Assembly: GCA_021812735.1 (NCBI GenBank)
Contig: JAKAMV010000179.1
Coordinates: 1 to 13,272 of the forward strand
Source: Chloroflexota bacterium
GTDB taxonomy: Bacteria > Chloroflexota > Limnocylindria > Limnocylindrales > CSP1-4
DNA: 13,272 nt
Direction: 5' to 3'
Below the pieces are notes generated by a model. It was not told the origin of the DNA. It saw only the letters and a list, made by a program, of their open reading frames with translations, and did not search any database. Of the stretch, positions 1-8,817 are shown in pieces. Positions within the stretch are counted from its first letter, which is position 1, and each line of letters begins with the position of its first letter. The position numbers were made by a program, and so were the translations under genes.

Positions 1-1293
1 GATCCCATCGCGTTGTTCGCCGCCGCGGCCGAGGCCGATCTGGAGGCCGCCCTCTGGCTGCAGCCCTCGCAGGGCGTCGCGCTCGTGGGCGTCGGGCGCG
101 CCTGGGCTGCCGAGGGCGACGGGCCGTCGCGCTTCCGCGATGCCGAGGGCGCCTGGCGCGACCTGGCGGACGATGCGGCCGTCGAGGGCCCAGCCACCCC
201 AACCCTGCTCGGCGGCCTGGGCTTCACTGGCCGCCGGCCGGCCGACGACGACCCCTGGGCCCCCTTCGGCCCGAGCTCCCTCGTCCTGCCGAAGCTGCTC
301 CTGGCGACGCGGGGTGGGGCCAGCACGCTGACCGCGAGCGCGGTTGGCGCCCTTGACCCGCGGGCTGTGGACGCCCGCTGGGAGCGGCTCCTCGAGCGCG
401 CGCGCGCCCTCACGCCGTCGGCCCAGGGCATGGTCGCCAGGCCCGTGTTCGCGCCCCTGCGCACCGAACGCTCCCAGCCCGACCGCGCGGGCTGGCACCG
501 CACGGTGGCGACGATGGCCGGCGCCGTCGGCCGCGGCCGCCTCGACAAGGTTGTGCTCGCCCGTCGCGTGGACCTGCGCTCGCCCGTGGAGCTGGACGTC
601 CCCAACGCCCTGCGCCGTCTGGCCGCCAGCGCCCCGGAGAGCACCGTCTACGCGTTCCGTCGCGCCGGGCGCACCTTCCTGGGCGCCACGCCCGAGCGTC
701 TCGTGCGGGTGGAGGGACGCCGGTTCCGCACCGCGGCCATCGCCGGGACCATCGGCCGGGGCGCCGACGAGGCCGATGACGCGAAACTGGCCGCGGCGCT
801 GCTCGCGAGCGAGAAGGACCGGGAGGAGCATGCGATCGTCGTGCACTTCATCCGCGGCCTGCTCGCGCCGGTGGCGGACCGGATCGACGTGGCGCCGCAC
901 CCGTCGGTGATGACGCTGCGCTTCGTGCAGCACCTGGCCACCGAGATCGAGGGCACGCTCCCCGAGCACGCCGGGCTGCTCGCGCTGGGCGAGCGCCTCC
1001 ACCCGACGCCCGCGGTGGGCGGCGACCCGCGCGAGGCCGCGCTGGCGATGATCGACGAGCACGAGGGGTTCGAGCGCGGCTGGTATGCCGGCCCCGTCGG
1101 CTGGCTCGGCGCCGATGGCGACGGCGAGCTGTGCGTGGCGCTCCGGTGCGGCATCGTGGACCGGACGCGGGCGACGCTGTTCGCGGGCTGCGGGATCGTG
1201 GCGGACTCGGACCCGGCCCGCGAGTGGGAAGAGTCGCGGATCAAGCTGCGGGCCGTGGTGTCGGCGCTCGGCATGCTGGAGGATGAGGCATGA
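1..1293 (+). CDS. menF: Isochorismate synthase MenF (5' end cut by window)
   Basis: Converts chorismate to isochorismate, the entry step of classical menaquinone synthesis, in the cytoplasm. The frame is open from base 1 (codons Asp-Pro-Ile-Ala, then Leu-Phe-Ala-Ala), which looks like family sequence, so the true start lies upstream and the TTG at 13 is not it. Numbering from base 1, the chorismate-binding fold shows DKVVLARR (182-189), the ATPERL segment near 230, SEKDREEH (270-277) with acidic residues typical of the Mg site, HPTPAVGG (334-341) and the C-terminal GCGIVADSDP...EWEES block (about 397-412). About 430 residues are present, so little is missing. The HPTPAVGG context and the menD neighbour favour isochorismate synthase over anthranilate or aminodeoxychorismate synthase. 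Its TGA overlaps the menD ATG. A salicylate or siderophore role is possible for this family but unlikely inside a men operon. Confidence 0.93.
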   Translation, partial: DPIALFAAAAEADLEAALWLQPSQGVALVGVGRAWAAEGDGPSRFRDAEGAWRDLADDAAVEGPATPTLLGGLGFTGRRPADDDPWAPFGPSSLVLPKLLLATRGGASTLTASAVGALDPRAVDARWERLLERARALTPSAQGMVARPVFAPLRTERSQPDRAGWHRTVATMAGAVGRGRLDKVVLARRVDLRSPVELDVPNALRRLAASAPESTVYAFRRAGRTFLGATPERLVRVEGRRFRTAAIAGTIGRGADEADDAKLAAALLASEKDREEHAIVVHFIRGLLAPVADRIDVAPHPSVMTLRFVQHLATEIEGTLPEHAGLLALGERLHPTPAVGGDPREAALAMIDEHEGFERGWYAGPVGWLGADGDGELCVALRCGIVDRTRATLFAGCGIVADSDPAREWEESRIKLRAVVSALGMLEDEA

Positions 1294-3026
1294 GCCACGC
1301 GGGAACCCTGCGCGCCCTGGTCACCGAGCTGGCCGCGGCTGGCGTCCGCGACGCGGTGGTCTGCCCGGGCTCGCGCTCGACGCCGCTCGCGCTGGCGGTT
1401 GCCTCGTGCGGCGCCCTCACGACCCGGGTGCTGCTCGACGAGCGGTCGGCCGGGTTCTTCGCGCTGGGGCTGGCGCGGACCGGGCGCCGGCCGGTGGCCG
1501 TCGTGGTGACGTCGGGGACCGCCGTGGCGAACCTGATGCCCGCCGTGGTGGAGGCGCGCCTCTCGCGCGTGCCGCTGGTGGTGCTCACCGCCGACCGCCC
1601 GGCCGAGCTGCAGGACCGCGGCGCGCCGCAGACGATCGACCAGGTGCGCATCTTCGGCGGCCACGCGAAGTGGGCGAGCGACCTGCCGCTGCTCGACGGC
1701 GAACCCGCGACCGTCGCCCACGTCCGGTCCGTGGCCGGGCGCGCGGTGGCGACGGCCTGGGCCGGGCCGGCCGGTCCCGTCCACCTCAACCTCCCGTTCC
1801 GCGAGCCGCTGCTCCCGGACGGGCCGCTGGCGCTGGCCGAGCAGGACATCCCGGCCCGGCCGTTCGCCGACGCCGTCGCCGGGCTGCCGGTGCTGGGGCC
1901 TGCCGCGCTCAACCGGCTGGCGGCCAGGATTCCGGCGAGCGGCCGGGGCCTCATCGTGGCCGGGCCGGACGACGACCCGCGGCTGCCCGCCGCGCTCGCC
2001 CGCCTCGGCGCCTCCACCGGCTTCCCCATCCTCGCCGATCCGCTCTCCGGCTTGCGCGCCGGCCCGCACGACCGGTCCCTGGTCGTTGCTCGCGCGGACC
2101 AGCTGTGCCGACCCGGGATCTGGCTCGACGGCCACCTTCCCGAGCTCGTCATCCGCACGGGCGCCATGCCCACGGCCAAGCCGATCCTGGAACTGCTGAC
2201 GCGCGCGCAGCCCGAGCTGATCGTGCTCGACGGGGACGGCGGCTGGCGCGAGCCCGCGCTGATCCCCGCCACCTTCGTCCACGCGGACCCGGCGGACACC
2301 GCAAGCCGTCTCGCCGCGGCACTGGGCGGTCCCGCGCGCAGCGCGTGGGCCGAGGCGTGGCGGGCTGCGGACGACGCGGCGGGCGACGCCATGGCCGGCT
2401 GGCTCGCCGGGCTCCACGAGCCGTTCGAGGGCGCGCCGTTCCCGGCCCTGGCCCAGGCGCTGCCCGACGGCGCGGTCCTGTGGTCCGGCTCGTCCATGCC
2501 CGTCCGCGACATGGACGCCTGGCTGCCGTCCACCGAGCGCGCCATCAGCGTCCGGTCGAACCGCGGCGCCAACGGGATCGACGGGGTGATCTCGTCGGCG
2601 CTCGGCGCGGCGGCCACGGGCGCCCAGACCGCGCTCGTGATCGGCGACGTCTCGTTCCTCCACGACGCCACGGCGCTCGGCACGGCGCGCCAGCTCGGCC
2701 TCTCGCTCGCGATCGTGCTGGTGGACAACGACGGCGGCGGGATCTTCTCGTTCCTGCCCCAGGCGCAGCCGGCGGCGATCGCCGGCACCGGGCTCCCCGA
2801 GCACTACGAGCAGCTGTTCGGGACGCCGCACGGCACCGACCTGCCCGCGGTGGCCAGGGCATTCGGCGCCGGCTACCGCGCGGCGGGCGCGCGCGACCTG
2901 CCCGAGGCGATCGGCTGGGCGCTGGCGACCCGCGGCGTCAACGTCGTCCACCTGCGCACGGACCGGGCGCGGAACCTGGCGCTCCACCGCGAGGTTGCGG
3001 CGGCCGTGCAGGCGGCGATCGCATGA
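1290..3026 (+). CDS. menD: SEPHCHC synthase MenD (ThDP-dependent)
   Basis: Condenses isochorismate with 2-oxoglutarate, using thiamine diphosphate and Mg2+, to give 2-succinyl-5-enolpyruvyl-6-hydroxy-3-cyclohexene-1-carboxylate. The protein is 578 residues, close to the usual 550-580. The N-terminal pyrimidine-binding domain opens with [14 protein letters not shown] and carries DERSAGFFA; Glu51 is the expected cofactor-activating glutamate. [16 protein letters not shown] and LTADRPAEL follow, as in MenD. The C-terminal pyrophosphate domain has GDVSFLHD (from Gly452) and NDGGGIFSF (from Asn480), the metal and diphosphate motif. The ATG at 1290 is chosen because it overlaps the menF stop as ATGA and has GGAGG at 1278-1282, 7 nt upstream. 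Its own stop overlaps menH in the same way. Confidence 0.96.
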   Translation: MSHAGTLRALVTELAAAGVRDAVVCPGSRSTPLALAVASCGALTTRVLLDERSAGFFALGLARTGRRPVAVVVTSGTAVANLMPAVVEARLSRVPLVVLTADRPAELQDRGAPQTIDQVRIFGGHAKWASDLPLLDGEPATVAHVRSVAGRAVATAWAGPAGPVHLNLPFREPLLPDGPLALAEQDIPARPFADAVAGLPVLGPAALNRLAARIPASGRGLIVAGPDDDPRLPAALARLGASTGFPILADPLSGLRAGPHDRSLVVARADQLCRPGIWLDGHLPELVIRTGAMPTAKPILELLTRAQPELIVLDGDGGWREPALIPATFVHADPADTASRLAAALGGPARSAWAEAWRAADDAAGDAMAGWLAGLHEPFEGAPFPALAQALPDGAVLWSGSSMPVRDMDAWLPSTERAISVRSNRGANGIDGVISSALGAAATGAQTALVIGDVSFLHDATALGTARQLGLSLAIVLVDNDGGGIFSFLPQAQPAAIAGTGLPEHYEQLFGTPHGTDLPAVARAFGAGYRAAGARDLPEAIGWALATRGVNVVHLRTDRARNLALHREVAAAVQAAIA

Positions 3027-3769
3027 CCGGCCCGACGCTCCTGCTGCTGCACGGGTTCACCGGGAGCGGCGCTGTCTGGTCCGAGCACCTGCCCGCGCTC
3101 GAGGGCCGCTTCGAGGTGCTCGCGGCCGACCTGCCAGGGCACGGGACGAACCGCGAGGCCGCGTCCGTGGAGGCAACCGCGGAGGCGCTGGCGGCGGGGC
3201 TCGGCGGCCGCCGCTGCCACGTCCTTGGCTACTCCCTGGGCGCCCGGATCGCGCTGCGTCTCGCCGTGGCGCACCCGGGGCTGGTCCACCGGCTCGTGCT
3301 CGAGAGCCCGTCCGCCGGGATCGCGGACCCGGCGGAGCGCGAGGCCCGTCGCCGTGCCGACGAGCGCCTGGCCGACGACATCGAGCGCGACGGCCTCGGC
3401 GCCTTCGTGGACCGCTGGGAGCGCAATCCGATCTTCGCCAGTCACACCGGGCTCGACCCCGCGGCCGCCGCGCGGCAGCGCGCGATTCGCCTGGCGCAGG
3501 ACCCGCACGGCCTGGCGGGGAGCCTCCGCCTCGCCGGGCAGGGCGCCATGGAGCCGCTCCACGGCCGGCTCGCGGAGGTCCGCGCGCCCACCCTGGTGAT
3601 CGCCGGCGCCCTCGACCCCGCCCGCCCCCGCGCGGAGCTGGTCGCGGCCGGCATCCCCGGCGCCCGTCTCGTCGTCATCGACGGCGCCGGCCACACGCCC
3701 CACCTGGAGCGCCCCGACGCGTTCCTGCCCCTCGTCATCGACTTCCTGCAGGAGGACGCCGCCGCGTGA
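3023..3769 (+). CDS. menH: SHCHC synthase MenH (alpha/beta hydrolase fold)
   Basis: Predicted to remove pyruvate from the MenD product to give 2-succinyl-6-hydroxy-2,4-cyclohexadiene-1-carboxylate. The 248-residue protein is an alpha/beta-hydrolase of usual MenH length (about 250). It begins with [14 protein letters not shown], whose HGFTGS oxyanion segment is typical of MenH. The likely triad is Ser71 in GYSLGAR, Asp198 in GALDPARP and His224 in GHTPHLERP. The frame is open far upstream inside menD, but the ATG at 3023 overlaps the menD TGA as ATGA and begins exactly where homology should begin. No clear Shine-Dalgarno is visible, so coupling to menD probably drives translation. Alpha/beta hydrolases are hard to tell apart by motif, so the assignment rests on both the HGFTGS segment and the position between menD and menB. 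Confidence 0.88.
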   Translation: MTGPTLLLLHGFTGSGAVWSEHLPALEGRFEVLAADLPGHGTNREAASVEATAEALAAGLGGRRCHVLGYSLGARIALRLAVAHPGLVHRLVLESPSAGIADPAEREARRRADERLADDIERDGLGAFVDRWERNPIFASHTGLDPAAAARQRAIRLAQDPHGLAGSLRLAGQGAMEPLHGRLAEVRAPTLVIAGALDPARPRAELVAAGIPGARLVVIDGAGHTPHLERPDAFLPLVIDFLQEDAAA

Positions 3770-4596
3770 GCACCAACGTCGCCTGGACCACGGCCCACGA
3801 GTACCGCGACATCCGCTACGAGGTGTCCGGCACGGGCATCGCCAAGATCACGATCGACCGCCAGGCGGTCCGCAACGCGTTCCGGCCGCTGACCGTGCGC
3901 GAGATGATCGACGCGTTCAACCGTGTCCGCGACGACGCGTCGATCGGCTGCGTGCTGCTCACCGGCGCCGGCGACACGGCGTTCTGCGCGGGCGGCGACG
4001 CGAACTACAAGAGCCACCAGGGCGGCTACCTCGACGACGACGGCCTCGCCCGCCTCAACGTGCTCGACCTCCAGCGCCAGATCCGCTCGCTGCCCGTCCC
4101 GGTCATCGCGCTGGTCAACGGCTTCGCCATCGGCGGCGGCCACGTCCTCCACGTGGTCTGCGACCTGACCATCGCCAGCGAGAACGCGGTGTTCGGGCAG
4201 ATCGGGCCGAAGGTCGGCTCGTTCGACGCCGGGTTCGGGGTCGGGCTGCTCGCACGCCTCGTGGGCGACAAGAAGGCCAAGGAGATCTGGTTCCTGTGCC
4301 GGCGGTACTCGGCGCAGGAGGCCCTCGCGATGAACCTGGTCAACAAGGTGGTCCCCCTGGCCGAGCTCGAGGCCGAGGGCGTGCGCTGGGCCGACGAGAT
4401 CCTGGAGATGAGCCCCACCGCGATCCGGTTCCTCAAGGCCTCGTTCCTGGTCGCCACCGACGGCCTCGCCGGCATGCAGGAGTTCGCGGGCCACGCGACG
4501 GGGCTCTACTACACCACCGACGAGGCGCACGAGGGCTCGCAGGCGTTCCTCGCCAAGCGCAAGCCCGCCTACCGCAAGTACCCTCGCCGTCCGTGA
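3766..4596 (+). CDS. menB: 1,4-dihydroxy-2-naphthoyl-CoA synthase MenB
   Basis: Crotonase-fold enzyme that ring-closes o-succinylbenzoyl-CoA to DHNA-CoA. It has 276 residues, the usual size. Family signatures are FCAGGD (73-78), [23 protein letters not shown] (oxyanion glycines around 123-125), [10 protein letters not shown] (Ser152 and Asp154 match the conserved Ser/Asp), KEIWFLC (Trp175), and a C-terminal [10 protein letters not shown] plus KRKP tail. Gly147 in FGQIGPK and Trp175 fit the bicarbonate-dependent MenB type. Two spots differ from the pattern I recall: the active-site loop usually reading GGDQ-K/R-V-R is GGDANYKSH here, and the Thr of FGQTGP is Ile146. The GTG start at 3766 overlaps the menH stop as GTGA and has AGGAGG at 3750-3755, 10 nt upstream. 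Confidence 0.94.
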   Translation: MSTNVAWTTAHEYRDIRYEVSGTGIAKITIDRQAVRNAFRPLTVREMIDAFNRVRDDASIGCVLLTGAGDTAFCAGGDANYKSHQGGYLDDDGLARLNVLDLQRQIRSLPVPVIALVNGFAIGGGHVLHVVCDLTIASENAVFGQIGPKVGSFDAGFGVGLLARLVGDKKAKEIWFLCRRYSAQEALAMNLVNKVVPLAELEAEGVRWADEILEMSPTAIRFLKASFLVATDGLAGMQEFAGHATGLYYTTDEAHEGSQAFLAKRKPAYRKYPRRP

Positions 4597-5537
4597 GCAC
4601 CTCGTCGCCGTCCTCGCCGTCTGCGCCGTCGGCCGCCCCCGCGACACGTCCCCCGTTCGCGTCCATCTGGTGGCACGCCGCCCGCCCCAACACGCTGCCC
4701 GCGGCCCTGGCCGGGGTCATCGTGGGGCTCGGCGCGGGCTACGGCGTGGACGCGGCGTTCCGACCGGACACCGCGCTCGGCTGCGTGCTCGTGGCCCTGC
4801 TGCTCCAGGTGCTCGCCAACTTCGCGAACGACCTGTCGGACTTCCGCAAGGGCGCCGACACGGACGCGCGCCAGGGCCCGATGCGCGTGGCCGCCGCTGG
4901 GCTCGTGTCCGAGCGCCAGCTGGAGGCGGCCATCGCGCTCACCATCGCCGCCGCCGGCGCGGTGGGGCTCTGGCTGGCCTACGTCGGCGGGCCGGTCCTG
5001 GTTGGCCTGGGCGTCCTGGCGGTGGTCGCGGCGCTCGCCTACACGGGCGGGCCGTGGCCGTACGGCTACAAGGGCATGGGCGAGGTGTTCGTGTTCGTGT
5101 TCTTCGGCCTGGTGGCCGTGGTGGGGACGGCGTACCTCCAGGCCGGGCGCCTCGAGCCGGTGTTCTTCGCCGCGTCCGTGCCGGCGGGCGCCCTGATCAC
5201 CGCGATCCTGGTGGTGAACAACCTGCGCGACATCCCGACCGACCGGGAGGCTGGCAAGCGCACGATCGCGGTGATGATCGGGGAGCGGGCCACCCAGTGG
5301 GAGTGGCTCGCCTTCGTGGCCGCCGCGTTCCTGGTGCCGGTCGGCCTGGCGCTCGCGGGCTGGTCGTGGGCCGTGCTGGCGACGCTGCTGGCGCTGCCGG
5401 CCGCGGCGCAGGTCTGGCGGACGGTTCGCGGCTTCACCGAGCGCCGCCAGCTCAACCTGGCCCTCAAGGGCACGGCGCGGCTGTCCCTGCTGGTGGCGGT
5501 GCTGTTCGCGCTCGGGCTGGCGGCCGGCCCGCGGTGA
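4593..5537 (+). CDS. menA: 1,4-dihydroxy-2-naphthoate polyprenyltransferase MenA
   Basis: Integral membrane UbiA-family prenyltransferase that attaches the polyprenyl tail to DHNA with decarboxylation, giving demethylmenaquinone. The 314-residue product begins with about 20 Ser/Pro/Ala-rich residues, then [17 protein letters not shown], a typical MenA first segment. Both Asp-rich diphosphate/Mg motifs are present: [13 protein letters not shown] (Asn79, Asp80, Asp83) and [16 protein letters not shown] (Asn209, Asp213, Asp217). KRTIAVMIG after motif two is MenA-like. Roughly eight hydrophobic helices can be seen. The GTG start at 4593 overlaps the menB stop as GTGA; no Shine-Dalgarno is evident. 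The low-complexity N-terminus is probably a flexible cytoplasmic tail; a later start would remove it, but no suitable start codon precedes the conserved region. Confidence 0.94.
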   Translation: MSTSSPSSPSAPSAAPATRPPFASIWWHAARPNTLPAALAGVIVGLGAGYGVDAAFRPDTALGCVLVALLLQVLANFANDLSDFRKGADTDARQGPMRVAAAGLVSERQLEAAIALTIAAAGAVGLWLAYVGGPVLVGLGVLAVVAALAYTGGPWPYGYKGMGEVFVFVFFGLVAVVGTAYLQAGRLEPVFFAASVPAGALITAILVVNNLRDIPTDREAGKRTIAVMIGERATQWEWLAFVAAAFLVPVGLALAGWSWAVLATLLALPAAAQVWRTVRGFTERRQLNLALKGTARLSLLVAVLFALGLAAGPR

Positions 5538-6709
5538 CAGTCCACCAGATGGCGCCGCTGGCCGGGATCCACGTCCGCAAGGTGCGCGTGCCGTTCCTCC
5601 GGCCGTTCGCCACCGCGACGGGGATGTGGTTCGCCCGCGAGGCCTGGATCATCCGCCTGGTGGCGGCCGACGGGCGCGAGGGCGTGGGCGAGGCCGTCCT
5701 CGAGCCCGCCGACGGCCAGGCCGCCGCCTCGGTCCTGGACTGGCTGGCGGAGGGCCTCTCGGCGGCCGATGCCAACGAGTGGCCGCAGGCCCAGCGGTCG
5801 CTCGAGGAGCACGGGTCGCCCGGGCGGGCGCTGCGCGCGGCGCTCGACACCGCCTGGCTGGACCTCGGGGTGGCCGTCGGCGGCGTCGCGCCGTGGGCGC
5901 CGTCGGCACCGGGGCCGGGGGCCGCCGTCGGCGTCAACGCCACCTTGCCGCTGCTCGATGCGCGCGCGCTGGCCGAGGCCGCCGCGCAGGCCGTGGCCGT
6001 GGGCTTCCGGACGCTGAAGCTCAAGGCCGGTGCCGAGCGCGAGACCGAGGTGCTCGTGGACCGGGTCCGCGCGCTGCGGTCGGCGGTGGGGCCCGAGATC
6101 CGCCTCCGCCTCGATGTCAACGGCGCCTGGGACCTCGAGACGGCCACCGAGCGGCTCGAGGCCGTCGAGCGCTTCCGCCTCGAGTACGTGGAGCAGCCGC
6201 TGGCGGGCGACGACCCGGCGGCGCTGGCGGAGCTCCGCCGCCGGGTGGGCGTGCCGGTCGCCGCCGACGAGGCCGTGACGTCCGTGCGTGCCGTGCGCAA
6301 GCTGCTCGACGCCGACGCCGTGGACGTCCTGGTGGTCAAGCCCGTGCGCGTCGGCGGCCCGATCGTGACGGCCGAGATCGCCGCCCTGGCGGCGGAGCAC
6401 GGCGTGCCCGTGGTGATCAGCACGCTGTTCGAGACCGGGGTCGGGATCGCGGCCGGGCTCGCCGCGGCGGCGGCGCTTCCCCCGGTGCGGGGCGCTCGGC
6501 TCGCGTCGCCGCCCGATCACGGTCTCGCGACTGCCGGCCTGCTGGAGCACGACCTGCTGGCCGACGGCCTGGTGCTCGGCGGGGGCCGGCTGCGGACGCC
6601 CGCCGAGCCGGGCTCGGGACGCCTCGGGATCCGCCTGGACACGGCCGCGGTCGCGAGGTACGGCTCAGACCGGACGCAGTCGCCGACCTGGGAGGCGTGG
6701 GGCGCATGA
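5534..6709 (+). CDS. menC: o-Succinylbenzoate synthase MenC (enolase superfamily)
   Basis: Dehydrates SHCHC to o-succinylbenzoate. The 391-residue protein has a capping N-terminal domain followed by a TIM barrel with a full enolase-superfamily active site: KLK with Lys162 and Lys164 (TLKLKAG), Asp194 in LRLDVNGAWD, Glu220 in EYVEQPL, Asp245 in VAADEAV and Lys269 in VVKPVRVGG. The two catalytic lysines flank three metal ligands, and the spacing matches OSB synthase. It is somewhat longer than E. coli MenC (about 320) but within the range of larger OSBS/N-acylamino-acid racemase-type proteins. The men context supports OSB synthase; racemase or dipeptide epimerase activity cannot be excluded from motifs. 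The GTG at 5534 overlaps the menA stop as GTGA; an ATG at 5549 is the alternative start and would shorten the protein by five residues. Confidence 0.92.
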   Translation: MTVHQMAPLAGIHVRKVRVPFLRPFATATGMWFAREAWIIRLVAADGREGVGEAVLEPADGQAAASVLDWLAEGLSAADANEWPQAQRSLEEHGSPGRALRAALDTAWLDLGVAVGGVAPWAPSAPGPGAAVGVNATLPLLDARALAEAAAQAVAVGFRTLKLKAGAERETEVLVDRVRALRSAVGPEIRLRLDVNGAWDLETATERLEAVERFRLEYVEQPLAGDDPAALAELRRRVGVPVAADEAVTSVRAVRKLLDADAVDVLVVKPVRVGGPIVTAEIAALAAEHGVPVVISTLFETGVGIAAGLAAAAALPPVRGARLASPPDHGLATAGLLEHDLLADGLVLGGGRLRTPAEPGSGRLGIRLDTAAVARYGSDRTQSPTWEAWGA

Positions 6710-8817
6710 GCGGCATCGGGGAGCGGGTCCGGGCCCTCGCGCAGACGCGCGGCGACGAGGCGGCCGTGCTCGACGGCGAGTCGCTGACAACGTGGGCCCA
6801 GCTCGACGCCCTGGCCGACGCGGCCGCGCTGGGCACGACGCCCGGTGCGGTCGTGCCGTTCGAGGCCCCGGCCTCGGCCGGGACCATCGCGCGGATCGTG
6901 GGCGTGCTGCGGGCGGGCGGCGTGGCCGCCCCGCTGGGGACGGGGCTGACGTCCGGGGAGCGGGCGACGGCGCTCGATGTGCTCCGCGCCGACGAGCTGC
7001 CGGACGGCGTCAGCGTGGTCGTCCTGACGTCGGGGACGACGGGGCGGCCGAAGGGCGTGGCGCATTCCGAGGCGTCGCTCGGGGCGTCGGCCGCCGCCTG
7101 GCGCGCGGTCCTGCCGCCGGCCACGGGCTGGGTGCTCGCGCTCGGGCTCGCGCACGTGGCGGGGCTGGGCGTCCTGTGGCGGGCGGTCGCGGACGGCGTG
7201 CCGATCCGGATCGTCGCCGGGAACGACACGGCGGCGGTGCTCGAGGGCCTCAGCGATCCCGTGGCCTCGCACGTCTCGCTCGTGCCGACGCAGCTGGGGC
7301 GGCTGCTCGACCTGGCGGCCGGCAACCCGCCGCCGCACAACCTGCGGGCGGTCCTCCTCGGCGGCGGGAGCATCCCGGCGGCGCTGGTCCGGCGGGCGGT
7401 CGCGACGGGCTGGCCGGTCATGCCGACCTACGGCCTGTCCGAGATGGGCTCGGGCGTGACCGCGCTGGCGATCGCCGAGGCGGCCGCGGCCCCCGGCACG
7501 GCTGGCCGCCCGCTGCCGGGCGTCTCGCTCGAGATCGCGGACCCGGACGCCGACGGCGTGGGCGAGATCGTGGTCGCCGGGCCGTCCGCGTTCGCCGGGT
7601 ACCTGGGCGGGGCACGGCGCACCGCCGGCCAGGCGTTCCGCACCGGCGACCTCGGGCGGCTCGATCCGGACGGGCGCCTGGAGGTGGTGGACCGCAGGAC
7701 GGACCGCATCGTGCGCGGCGGCGAGAACATCGCGCCGGCCGAGGTCGAGGCCGTGCTCGCCGCCCACCCGTCGGTCGCCGACGCGGGGGTGGTCGCCCGT
7801 CGCGACAGCGCGCTCGGCCACGTCCCGGTGGCGGCGATCGTGCTCCGCGACCCTGGCGACGACCCCGGTGACGCCGCGCTGGCCGCCCACTGCCGCGCCC
7901 GCGTCGCGGGGTTCAAGGTGCCCGCGTCCTTCACCCGGCTCGACGTCCTGCCCCGCACCGCCTCCGGCAAGCTGCGACGGGTGGCGCTCCGGGCGCTGCT
8001 CGACGGGGCCGCGGAGGGCCAGCTCGAGCGCCCCGGCGGCGACCGCGTCGGCTGGCGGGTCACGGGTCACGGGCCGCGCCAGATGGTCCTCCTCCACGGG
8101 ACGCTGTCCACGGCCCGCCAGCTGGACCGACTCGCGGCCCTGCTGGCGGCCGGGTGCGACGCGACCGTCCACGCCCTGGACCGGCGGGGGAGCGGCACCG
8201 GCCGCCTGGCGAACCCGCGCCCGATCGACATCGCGGTGCACGTGGGCGACCTGGTCGCCTACCTCGACGCGCGGGGGATCGCGCAGGCGCATCTGGTCGG
8301 CGTGAGCTTCGGTGGGGTGGTCGCGCTCGAGGTGGCGGCGCGCCGCCAAGAGCGAGTCGCGTCCGTCGTCGCGTACGAGCCGCCGTACGGCACGGTGGTC
8401 GCGGGCCACCCGGGCGCGGGCTTCCCGGACAGCACCGGCCTCGAGGAGCTCTACGCGCGGGGCGGGTCGCCGGCCGTCGCGGAGCGGTTCATGCGCCTGG
8501 TCGCCGGGGACGACGCGTGGGAGCGTCTCACCGAGCGCAGCCGGGACTTCCTTGCGACGCAGGGCGTGAGCGCGCTGGCCGACGGCGCGCTGATCGGGCT
8601 CGACCCGGCGGGGCTCGCCCGCGTCACCGTCCCGGCGCTGCTGCTCACGGGCGGCGCCAGCGACCCGTTCTACGCCCCTGTCGCCGACGAGCTCGCCCGG
8701 CGCATCCCCGGCGTCCTCCGCGCTACCCTCGACGGCCTCGCCCACACGGCGCCGATCGTCCGGCCGAACGGTGTGGCCGACGCCGTCGCCGCCTTCCTGG
8801 AGCCCATCGTCCCATGA
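6706..8817 (+). CDS. menE: MenE OSB-CoA ligase fused to a C-terminal alpha/beta hydrolase
   Basis: A single 703-residue frame encodes two domains. Residues 1 to about 433 form an adenylating acyl-CoA synthetase: P-loop TSGTTGRPKG (108-117), TYGLSE (241-246), TGD (313-315), RRTDRIVRGGENI (330-342), and the late lysine Lys422 in RTASGKLRR. In this operon it should activate o-succinylbenzoate to OSB-CoA. A short linker (about 434-448) leads to an alpha/beta hydrolase (about 450-703) with HG at 464-465, nucleophile Ser534 in GVSFGG, Asp653 in TGGASDPFY and His680 in LAHTAP, so its triad looks intact. Normal MenE ends near 360-490 residues. I see no stop or start between the domains. The ATG overlaps the menC stop as ATGA, with GGAGG at 6691-6695. 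The hydrolase substrate is unknown; DHNA-CoA thioesterase is one hypothesis. Confidence 0.9.
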   Translation: MSGIGERVRALAQTRGDEAAVLDGESLTTWAQLDALADAAALGTTPGAVVPFEAPASAGTIARIVGVLRAGGVAAPLGTGLTSGERATALDVLRADELPDGVSVVVLTSGTTGRPKGVAHSEASLGASAAAWRAVLPPATGWVLALGLAHVAGLGVLWRAVADGVPIRIVAGNDTAAVLEGLSDPVASHVSLVPTQLGRLLDLAAGNPPPHNLRAVLLGGGSIPAALVRRAVATGWPVMPTYGLSEMGSGVTALAIAEAAAAPGTAGRPLPGVSLEIADPDADGVGEIVVAGPSAFAGYLGGARRTAGQAFRTGDLGRLDPDGRLEVVDRRTDRIVRGGENIAPAEVEAVLAAHPSVADAGVVARRDSALGHVPVAAIVLRDPGDDPGDAALAAHCRARVAGFKVPASFTRLDVLPRTASGKLRRVALRALLDGAAEGQLERPGGDRVGWRVTGHGPRQMVLLHGTLSTARQLDRLAALLAAGCDATVHALDRRGSGTGRLANPRPIDIAVHVGDLVAYLDARGIAQAHLVGVSFGGVVALEVAARRQERVASVVAYEPPYGTVVAGHPGAGFPDSTGLEELYARGGSPAVAERFMRLVAGDDAWERLTERSRDFLATQGVSALADGALIGLDPAGLARVTVPALLLTGGASDPFYAPVADELARRIPGVLRATLDGLAHTAPIVRPNGVADAVAAFLEPIVP

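Noticed and set aside
13..15. TTG at 13 as the menF start
   Set aside because: Codons 1-12 are in frame and encode Asp-Pro-Ile-Ala, which fits the family's sequence before Leu-Phe-Ala-Ala. The gene is simply cut by the window start.
648..2987. 779-codon minus-strand open frame opposite menF/menD
   Set aside because: It is Arg/Gly/Ala-rich with no domain and lies opposite two clear enzymes. Long antisense frames are expected at this GC content.
8041..8817. Separate hydrolase gene starting inside the menE frame
   Set aside because: There is no stop codon between the domains, and no in-frame start with a Shine-Dalgarno is evident at the linker. Methionine 460 falls inside the first hydrolase strand.
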